DNA from: JAZDMK01 sp043800975
GTDB taxonomy: Bacteria > Bacteroidota > Bacteroidia > Bacteroidales > JAHJDW01
Length of the DNA: 28,238 nucleotides
Direction of reading: 5' to 3'
Assembly (NCBI GenBank): GCA_043800975.1
Contig: JAZDMK010000320.1
Coordinates: 1 to 28,238 of the forward strand
Below are positions 22,839 to 28,238 of the stretch, piece after piece. The notes under the pieces were generated by a model, which saw nothing but the letters and a program-made list of their open reading frames with translations, made no database searches and was not told the origin of the DNA. Positions within the stretch are counted from its first letter, which is position 1; every line of letters begins with the position of its first letter. Made by a program: the position numbers and the translations under genes.

Positions 22839-23525
22839 ATGAAAAAAGCAATTAAAAGAGTCGTGATTGCACTCAATCTGCAACAGCTCACCAGCACCGA
22901 ACTGGTTTCGTTTCTTCGGGCCATTGTCAAAGCCTTTAATGGCAACACTTACTTCACTGCGGCTGAATTAGCCAAACTTCCCGTTTCACTGGTTGACATG
23001 GCCACACAAGCCACCAACCTTGAAAATACACACACCTCACGCAAAACCAACCGTTCGGCAACCCTCACCAGCCTTGAGCAGGAGCAAGCCACACTGATCA
23101 TGAATACGATCAGCGATACGGCTTATTTTGTAGAAGGATTGGCTAACAAAAAAGCAGTAGGCGATCTTCCGCTGGCTGTGCAAATTGTTACCAGTGCCGG
23201 TTTTCAGGTGAAAAAAGAATTTATTCCTCATCAGCGCTCTTTTGAAGTGGTCAAAGTGGGTGATGGTACAGCACAGATTCGTACCAAAGCAGTATTTCCC
23301 CGTCCCATCTATCACTGGCGCTGGACAACCACACCGGCAGATGAAAATAGTTGGAAGATCATCCCGCCAACTTTGAGTTCCAACATTATTATCACAGGTC
23401 TGCCCCGTTTAACAACTGTGTATTTCTCTTATGCATTAACGATGCCTCAGGGAAGGAAACCTATTCTTGAACCGGATGTTTACATGCCCGAATGGAACGA
23501 TCCTATTTCCGCACATATATTGTAA
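22839..23525 (+). CDS. Helical plus fibronectin III-like protein of unknown function
   Basis: The 228-residue protein has no signal peptide. Residues 1-120 are mostly helical, with a repeated hydrophobic pattern (TSTELVSFLRAIVKAFNGNTYF, then LVDMATQATNLENTH) and a run toward SAGFQVKK. Residues about 136-226 look like a fibronectin type III domain, with YHWRWTTTPADENSWKII and LPRLTTVYFSYAL. This arrangement belongs to a family I know from many Bacteroidota genomes, usually annotated only as FnIII-domain or hypothetical protein; no function is established. It is preceded by a short AraC regulator and followed by a strong terminator and a 21-bp tandem array. Confidence 0.75.
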   Translation: MKKAIKRVVIALNLQQLTSTELVSFLRAIVKAFNGNTYFTAAELAKLPVSLVDMATQATNLENTHTSRKTNRSATLTSLEQEQATLIMNTISDTAYFVEGLANKKAVGDLPLAVQIVTSAGFQVKKEFIPHQRSFEVVKVGDGTAQIRTKAVFPRPIYHWRWTTTPADENSWKIIPPTLSSNIIITGLPRLTTVYFSYALTMPQGRKPILEPDVYMPEWNDPISAHIL

Positions 23526-23551
23526 AACTTTCCGGAATGTTCACCGCACAG

Positions 23552-23589
23552 CATGCAAGGCTTTCTTTACGGCCTTGCATGTTTTGTTT
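23552..23589 (+). terminator. Rho-independent terminator after the FnIII-like gene
   Basis: CATGCAAGGC (23552-23561) and GCCTTGCATG (23572-23581) form a perfect ten-pair stem with a ten-base loop, followed by TTTTGTTT. It lies 26 bases after the stop and insulates the gene from the repeat array downstream. Confidence 0.88.
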
Positions 23590-23653
23590 ACGGATATTCT
23601 GATTTTCTAAAGTCAGGTATTCATCAAAACACAACCAAAACGCAAGAATGCGT

Positions 23654-24052
23654 TGCCTATACACAGGCATACATTGCCCGAACACAGGCATACGATGCCC
23701 GAATATAAGCATTCAATGCCTGAACATAGGCATTACATACCCACACATAGGCATACAATGCCCGTATATAAGCAATCAACTCCCGAACATAAGCATTAAA
23801 TTCCTGAATACAGGCATTCAATATCCACACATAGGCATTACATACCCATACATAGGCATGCAATACCCGAACATGGGCATTCATTGCCCGAACACAGGCA
23901 TTCAATACCCACACATAAGCATGCAATACCCGAACACAGGCATGCATTGTCTGAACATAAGCAAACGATACCCGAACACAGGCATTCATTTCCCGAGCAT
24001 AGGCATACAATGCCTGTATATAAGCAAGCAATGCTTGTACACAGGAAGAACA
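23654..24052. repeat. Array of nineteen 21-bp tandem units with internal dyads
   Basis: Nineteen units of 21 bp, consensus close to TGCCCGAACAYAGGCATNCAA, follow one another with no insertion or deletion; the last is degraded. Positions 1, 3, 4, 8, 10, 12 and 14-16 are nearly fixed. Positions 5, 6, 9, 11 and 13 vary mainly as transitions, and 2, 7 and 18 vary more freely. Bases 1-16 hold a dyad, TGCYYG-AYAYARGCA-like, with TGCC facing GGCA. The array contains no stop in one plus frame and one minus frame, both of which give low-complexity heptad peptides. No spacers or leader are present. The 21-bp period equals about two turns of B-DNA. Confidence 0.93.
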
Positions 24053-24091
24053 AGTCACCACTTTTCGCGGTTCCGCATATCGGAGAGGGGG

Positions 24092-24119
24092 TCGCTGCTA
24101 TGCAGCGATTGGGTTTTCT
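24092..24119 (+). terminator. Hairpin with short T-rich tail, 40 bases after the 21-bp array
   Basis: TCGCTGC (24092-24098) and GCAGCGA (24102-24108) form a perfect seven-pair stem with loop TAT, followed by TTGGGTTTTCT. The tail is only moderately T-rich. It could end a transcript crossing the array, or be a structured RNA element. Confidence 0.5.
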
Positions 24120-24419
24120 AATGACCTACAAATAAAAACCAAAAAGCGCCGCCCGTGCGCAAGGATTCCATTCCCGTCTTCGGTCTCCCGTCCCTTTCCA
24201 TATCCCGCATCTGCCGAGGCAAGCCGGCTTCCCGCTTCCCTGCTCACTGGCAGGCAGTGAACTTCAAACTTTCTTACAAAAAAACATACTTTCGCATTCT
24301 ATTAATAATTTTAGAATGGTATTGTTTAAATTTTAGCAACAATACGATCCGTTTTGTTTCAATTTTAAAAAAGTTGAAGAAGATTTATGATTCCGGTAGC
24401 AACAAATAAATTTTAATCC
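24120..24419. other. Gene-free stretch between the array hairpin and the tRNA leader
   Basis: No gene is supported. The part at about 24145-24260 is clearly richer in G and C than its surroundings and contains a small hairpin, TCACTG-GCAGG-CAGTGA (24244-24260). From 24270 on the sequence is AT-rich and without clear structure. The short frames here have no family features. Confidence 0.4.
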
Positions 24420-24427
24420 TATTTTTG
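24420..24427 (+). promoter_or_regulatory. -7 box (TATTTTTG) upstream of tRNA-Gly
   Basis: TATTTTTG matches TAnnTTTG and lies 81 bases before the tRNA. No TTG occurs at the right spacing upstream, so the call is tentative. Confidence 0.35.
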
Positions 24428-24508
24428 CAATAAACCAAGGCGTGATGAAAATGAAATATTAGGCGCTTTATTAGGCACAAAATATTTTAACCTTCGGAAA
24501 GCCGCAAT

Positions 24509-24581
24509 GCGGGAGTAGCTCAGTTGGTAGAGCATCAGCTTCCCAAGCTGAGGGTCGTGGGTCCGAGTCCCATTTCCCGCT
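24509..24581 (+). tRNA. tRNA-Gly (anticodon CCC)
   Basis: The 73 bases fold into a full cloverleaf: acceptor GCGGGAG with TTCCCGC (one G-U), D-arm GCTC/GAGC with the GG of the D-loop, anticodon stem TCAGC/GCTGA around TTCCCAA, five-base variable loop, and T-stem GTGGG/CCCAT. The anticodon is CCC, reading Gly codon GGG. The CCA end is not encoded. The T-loop reads TCCGAGT, so position 55, almost always U (pseudouridine), is C. The GGG codon can also be read by tRNA-Gly(UCC), so this isoacceptor may tolerate change. Confidence 0.92.
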
Positions 24582-24587
24582 CAACAT

Positions 24588-24614
24588 AAACCGGAAGCAA
24601 TCTCTTCCGGTTTT
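24588..24614 (+). terminator. Rho-independent terminator after tRNA-Gly
   Basis: AAACCGGAAG (24588-24597) and CTTCCGGTTT (24604-24613) form a perfect ten-pair stem over a six-base loop, running into TTTTG. It lies 6 bases after the tRNA and 12 bases before the tex start, so tex must be transcribed by readthrough or by a start within this interval. Confidence 0.75.
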
Positions 24615-24626
24615 GTATTAAAAACT

Positions 24627-26759
24627 ATGAACGAAAATCACATTCAACTTATTTCAAATACCCAGGGAATTCAGTCCTGGCAAGTGAAAAACACACTCGA
24701 TCTTTTTGAATCGGGATGCACCCTTCCGTTTGTTGCCCGCTATCGCAAAGAGAAAACGGGTAATCTCGACGAAGTCGAAATTCAAAAAATTCGTCAGCAA
24801 CATCAAAAGCTTGTTGAACTGGATGACAGACGGGAAGCGGTTATCAAATCGATAGAAGAGCAGGAAAAAATGACGCCCGAATTGTTGAAGCAAATTAACA
24901 ATGCAGCTACGCTTCCGGAGCTCGAGGATTTGTATTTGCCGTATAAACAAAAAAAGAAAACACGTGCATCTGTTGCTAAAGCCCGTGGGCTGGAACCACT
25001 GGCTGATTTGATTTTCAATCAGGAAAGTCAAAATGTAAGTGATGAAGCTAAGAAATTTGTTAATGCAGAAAAGGAAGTTCCTTCATTGGAAGATGCACTT
25101 GCCGGTGCCCGCGATATAATTGCCGAAAGAATCAGCGAACATGCCGATGCAAGGGCACGCATGCGTATGCTTTATCAGCGGGAGGCAGAGATTGTTTCGA
25201 AAGTTTCAAAAGGAAAAGAAAAGGAGGGCGAAGTGTACTCCAATTATTTTGAATGGAAAGAAATTGCTTCTAAATCTCCATCGCACCGTATCCTTGCAAT
25301 GTTCCGCGGTGAAAAGGAAAAGATGCTGAAGGTACAGGTTTCTCCTGCTTCTGAACATGCCGTTCAGATTCTGGACAGAATATTTATTAAGAACAATCTG
25401 CCTTGTGCACAACAAGTGAAGCTAGCTGTTGAAGATTCGTACAAGCGTTTGCTCGCACCTTCTATCGAAAACGAATTCAGGGAAGAGTTAAAAAATAAAG
25501 CGGATGCAGAAGCCATTCGCATCTTTGCGGAAAACCTTCGTCAGCTTTTGTTGCAACCGCCACTCGGACCAAAAAACATTTTAGGAATCGATCCCGGATT
25601 TCGCACTGGTTGTAAACTGGTTGTTGTAGATAGTTCAGGAAAACTAATTCACAACGAAACTATTTTTCCGCACCCACCACAAAATGATGTATCCAAAGCA
25701 AAATCAAAAATTTCACATATTGTCGATACATATCATATCGATGCGATTGCTATCGGAAACGGCACTGCAGGGCGCGAAACCGAAAGTCTGGTTAAATCCA
25801 CGAGGTTCAATCGCGATGTAAAAGCCTATGTCGTCAATGAAGCTGGTGCTTCTGTTTATTCAGCATCCACACTCGCCCGTGAAGAATTTCCTGATTACGA
25901 TGTTACGGTGCGTGGTGCTGTATCCATTGGCAGACGGCTGATCGATCCGCTTGCCGAATTGGTTAAGATAGATCCTAAGTCTATCGGAGTGGGACAATAT
26001 CAACATGATGTTGATCAGAAAGAACTTGGTGCTTCCCTGGATGTTGTTGTGATTGGTTGTGTGAATGCCGTTGGTGTTGAAGTGAACACAGCCAGCAAAC
26101 AGTTGCTTTCGTATGTGTCAGGATTAGGCCCTGTGTTGGCACAAAACATTATTAGCTATCGTGAAAAAAATGGAACTTTTATTTCGCGTGAACAACTAAA
26201 AAAAGTTCCACGTCTTGGTGATAAGGCGTTTGAGCAATGTGCCGGATTTTTAAGAATCAGAGATGCAAAGAATCCACTTGATTTTACTGCGGTTCATCCG
26301 GAACGTTATAAACTTGTAAAACAGATGGCGAAGGATGTGGGCTGCGAAATTGGAGAATTGATTTGCAATGAAGAAAAAGTGAAAACGATTGATAAGAAAA
26401 AATACATTTCTGATGAAGTTGGTTTACCCACGCTTGATGATATAACTGAAGAGTTACTGAAACCCGGACGTGACCCGAGAAGCAAAGTCGAATTTTTTGA
26501 ATTTGATCAGAGCATACGTAAAATTGAAGATGTTCATTCAGGAATGTTATTGCCGGGAATCATAACAAATATTACTGCATTTGGATGTTTTGTAGATATC
26601 GGTATTCATGAGAACGGATTGGTACACATCAGTCAGTTGGCCGATCGTTTTGTATCTGATCCGAATGATGTTGTAAAGCTGAATCAGAAGGTGAAAGTCA
26701 AAGTATTGGAAGTAGACATTGAAAGAAAAAGAATATCTTTGTCGATGAAAGAAAATTAA
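24627..26759 (+). CDS. tex: Tex-family RNA-binding transcription accessory protein
   Basis: The 710-residue protein shows the full Tex layout. The helical N-terminal region (about 1-190) includes LPFVARYRKEKTGNLDE and LEDLYLPYKQKKKTRA. A YqgF/RNase H-like domain begins near 317, with Asp322 in GIDPGFRTGCK and GNGTAGRETE later. Helix-hairpin-helix units (about 480-560) include ALDVVV-like and GLGPVLAQNIISYRE. An S1 RNA-binding domain occupies about 638-710 (ITAFGCFVDIGIHENGLVHISQL). Tex binds nucleic acid and influences transcription and stress tolerance in several bacteria; it acts in the cytoplasm. Length is typical. The start follows closely on the tRNA terminator. Confidence 0.93.
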   Translation: MNENHIQLISNTQGIQSWQVKNTLDLFESGCTLPFVARYRKEKTGNLDEVEIQKIRQQHQKLVELDDRREAVIKSIEEQEKMTPELLKQINNAATLPELEDLYLPYKQKKKTRASVAKARGLEPLADLIFNQESQNVSDEAKKFVNAEKEVPSLEDALAGARDIIAERISEHADARARMRMLYQREAEIVSKVSKGKEKEGEVYSNYFEWKEIASKSPSHRILAMFRGEKEKMLKVQVSPASEHAVQILDRIFIKNNLPCAQQVKLAVEDSYKRLLAPSIENEFREELKNKADAEAIRIFAENLRQLLLQPPLGPKNILGIDPGFRTGCKLVVVDSSGKLIHNETIFPHPPQNDVSKAKSKISHIVDTYHIDAIAIGNGTAGRETESLVKSTRFNRDVKAYVVNEAGASVYSASTLAREEFPDYDVTVRGAVSIGRRLIDPLAELVKIDPKSIGVGQYQHDVDQKELGASLDVVVIGCVNAVGVEVNTASKQLLSYVSGLGPVLAQNIISYREKNGTFISREQLKKVPRLGDKAFEQCAGFLRIRDAKNPLDFTAVHPERYKLVKQMAKDVGCEIGELICNEEKVKTIDKKKYISDEVGLPTLDDITEELLKPGRDPRSKVEFFEFDQSIRKIEDVHSGMLLPGIITNITAFGCFVDIGIHENGLVHISQLADRFVSDPNDVVKLNQKVKVKVLEVDIERKRISLSMKEN

Positions 26760-26800
26760 TTTTTCTGAAATAAAAATGAATTTCAATCGTTAAAAGATCG

Positions 26801-27460
26801 ATGAAAAATAATCTGATCATATTGTTCTTTCTGATTTTTTCCTTGCATACAGTAAATGCTCAAAGCATCAAGGGTGGTGTCATTGTGGGTACTAACATTT
26901 CGCAGGTGGATGGAGATCTAGTTTATGGATTTCATAAGTATGGCCTGAATACTGGTGGTATGGCTATGATTCCGGTGTATAAAAATTTTTCATTTGTAAT
27001 GGAAGCCTTGTATAATCAAAAGGGCAGCTATCAACGACCTTTTCGCGTTAATGATAGTGTAAAAGGTGACGGTATGTACAAGCTGGTTCTGAATTATCTG
27101 GATGTGCCCATGTATATTAATTTGTATGATCCGAAAGGGAAAATGAATTTCGGGCTGGGCATGTCGTACGGGAGATTAACACAGTTCAGCGAGTGGGAGG
27201 ACAGTAAGAAAGTAAACTGGCCGCCCGATTCTATACCTTACAAAACTACCGATGTGGATTATTTCTTCAATGCAATGTTTCCTGTCTACAAAGGATTAAA
27301 GTTAAATTTGCGTTACTCTTATTCAATTGCGTCTATCCGTACCCGTACTTTTAAAACAGGAGTAACCATGAAGCAATATCATAATTTAATTACGATACGG
27401 TTGGTGTATATTTTCGGAGAAAAACCCGATGAAACTACTTCTAAGAAAAAAAGGAAGTAA
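26801..27460 (+). CDS. PorT-like outer-membrane beta-barrel protein
   Basis: The 219-residue protein has a signal peptide (MKNNLIILFFLIFSLHTVNAQ) and the strand pattern of the small outer-membrane barrel family. SIKGGVIVGTNISQVDGD at the mature N-terminus and YGLNTGGMAMIPVYKNFSFVMEALYNQKGSY match the PorT/OMP_b-brl_2 type closely. GLGMSYGRL and LRYSYSIASIRTRTF are later strands. PorT takes part in type IX secretion in Porphyromonas, but many paralogues have no assigned role, so I make no gene name claim. The C-terminus carries an unusual basic tail, TTSKKKRK. It is 41 bases after tex on the same strand and may be co-transcribed with it. Confidence 0.82.
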   Translation: MKNNLIILFFLIFSLHTVNAQSIKGGVIVGTNISQVDGDLVYGFHKYGLNTGGMAMIPVYKNFSFVMEALYNQKGSYQRPFRVNDSVKGDGMYKLVLNYLDVPMYINLYDPKGKMNFGLGMSYGRLTQFSEWEDSKKVNWPPDSIPYKTTDVDYFFNAMFPVYKGLKLNLRYSYSIASIRTRTFKTGVTMKQYHNLITIRLVYIFGEKPDETTSKKKRK

Positions 27461-27466
27461 TTACAA

Positions 27467-27898
27467 TTAATTTTTTTCGGGTAAAATAAAAACTCTTCCC
27501 CAGCGTACTGATGCCCATAGACGTTCATGGAAGTAAAACAATACAACTTTAGTAAGTACTTCGGATACCCCCATTGCAAAAGCACCAACAACATTTCCTG
27601 TAAAAAGTAATGAAAGAAGCATGGTGTCTAGTGAGCCAAAAAAACGGTAACTGATTCCTTTCACAACGCTTCGAATGTGTGATACATGACCGTTTACACG
27701 GCCCCATTTCACCTGGTTCCAGATTCGTTCATGAAAATAATAGAGAAAAACTTTTGTAACAATCTCAGCTCCGGCAATGGGCATGGCTTTGTTAAGATCA
27801 CCGAAAATTATTAATGCCAGAATGAAAGTGTCAAGTGTGGCAACTACTCGCCATGAAATCCCTTTAACCAAGCTTCGCAGATTTGTATCTTTCATCAT
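27467..27898 (-). CDS. Tandem DUF2061 membrane protein
   Basis: The 143-residue protein is two DUF2061 units in a row. Residues 8-67 and 76-135 align without a gap, 30 of 60 positions being identical, with the shared pattern RSxVKGISxR, then LDT, and TKVxLxYFHERxW ending in WGR. Each unit has two hydrophobic stretches, so the protein probably has about four membrane segments. The family is small, membrane-embedded and of unknown function. ATG at 27898 or 27895 is equally possible. The stop is convergent with the PorT-like gene, only six bases apart. Confidence 0.87.
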   Translation of the reverse strand: MMKDTNLRSLVKGISWRVVATLDTFILALIIFGDLNKAMPIAGAEIVTKVFLYYFHERIWNQVKWGRVNGHVSHIRSVVKGISYRFFGSLDTMLLSLLFTGNVVGAFAMGVSEVLTKVVLFYFHERLWASVRWGRVFILPEKN

Positions 27899-27963
27899 CG
27901 AAGCAAAGATACAAAGAAATTAATTGGGTATTCAAGTGTTAAAATGTTAACAAAGAAATTATT

Positions 27964-28238
27964 TTATCCAAGAAAAGGATTAAAATATCCAAAACGAATC
28001 AATGGAAACTCTTTATGAATCTTATCCAGCAGTTTTTTCATGCCGATGGGTGTGCTCAGCATTTTTTTATGAAGGTCGAGATAAAACTCAGGATCTGTAT
28101 TAAAATTTCTCCACTGAATCATATCCGGTTTTATTTCAGATATTATTTTTCTTAATGCTTCGTATTCCTCTATGGAATCAGTAATTCCCGGAAAAACAAA
28201 ATAATTCAAAGACACCCATTTTTTATTTCTTTTTGCAA
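27964..28238 (-). CDS. Radical SAM-family protein, C-terminal end (cut by the window edge)
   Basis: The stop is at 27964 and the frame stays open to the window end, so at least 91 residues are seen and the start lies outside. The apparent start at 28215 is a GTG within AKRNKKWVSLNYFVFPG, in the middle of a beta strand. The visible end, VSLNYFVFPGITDSIEEYE and DMIQWRNFNTDPEFYL, resembles the C-terminal part of radical SAM proteins of the pyruvate formate-lyase activase-like kind, in which WVSLNYLVFPG and IQxRNLNIDPE occur. The iron-sulfur Cys motif would be outside the window, so the call rests on this C-terminal pattern alone. Confidence 0.65.
   Translation of the reverse strand, partial: AKRNKKWVSLNYFVFPGITDSIEEYEALRKIISEIKPDMIQWRNFNTDPEFYLDLHKKMLSTPIGMKKLLDKIHKEFPLIRFGYFNPFLG

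Noticed and set aside
23654..24052. CRISPR array
   Set aside because: Units are contiguous with no spacers, the unit is only 21 bp, and no cas gene is nearby.
23657..24061. Minus-strand frame of 134 codons across the same array
   Set aside because: Same reason: low-complexity heptads (for example ALNACVR) with no start signal or family feature.
23648..24121. Plus-strand frame of 157 codons across the 21-bp array, giving heptads like CPNTGIQ
   Set aside because: It exists because the 21-bp period is a multiple of three. The opposite strand is equally open, substitutions show no synonymous bias, and the frame runs on into a hairpin region. I treat it as a by-product of the repeat.

Overview
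The window comes from a chromosome of a Bacteroidota species. The evidence is a GldB-type gliding lipoprotein, a PKD/Ig protein ending in a type IX secretion sorting domain, a TPR/PD40 envelope lipoprotein-like protein, a DUF4476 protein, a futalosine-pathway menaquinone enzyme, many small signal-peptide beta-barrel proteins, and promoter boxes of the TAnnTTTG type. Base composition is low in GC and gene strands are mixed. The genus cannot be resolved by eye. Most of the window is ordinary housekeeping and envelope content, with three accessory-looking spots.

Left part (1-5660, all minus strand): a TPR-PD40-CarboxypepD protein lacking the OmpA end usual in this architecture; an EI24-like membrane protein translationally coupled to mqnA; a small lipoprotein-like protein; and an Fe-S pair (Nfu-domain protein and Mrp/ApbC ATPase) separated by an 8-bp/31-bp AT-rich tandem repeat.

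Middle (5744-17617): an S9 peptidase gene split by a one-base frame change in an A-rich lysine stretch; a PKD/Ig/T9SS protein; a GH18 lipoprotein; a two-gene unit of a long histidine phosphatase and a degenerate GGDEF protein, with a good promoter in front; a GxxExxY gene boxed by inverted arrays of an 8-bp CACWAAAR unit, which looks like a self-contained cassette; a secreted protein of unknown function; a Cu(+) P-type ATPase; and an outer-membrane barrel.

Right part (17739-28238): gldB, a DUF4476 protein with its terminator, a stand-alone ketosynthase, an SPL-like radical SAM protein ending in a beta-clamp-like QLSLF tail, and a short AraC regulator with an HMA-like N-terminus that has lost one Cys. 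These are followed by a helical/FnIII-like protein of unknown role with a strong terminator, then a strictly periodic array of nineteen 21-bp units, each with an internal dyad. Next come tRNA-Gly(CCC) with an unusual C at position 55, its terminator, tex, a PorT-like barrel, a tandem DUF2061 protein and the 3' end of a radical SAM gene cut by the window edge.

The strongest candidates for something undescribed are the 21-bp array with its neighbouring AraC and FnIII-like genes, the GxxExxY inverted-repeat cassette, and the poly-A frame break in the S9 peptidase. All functional statements rest on motif recognition from the sequence; no database search was run.
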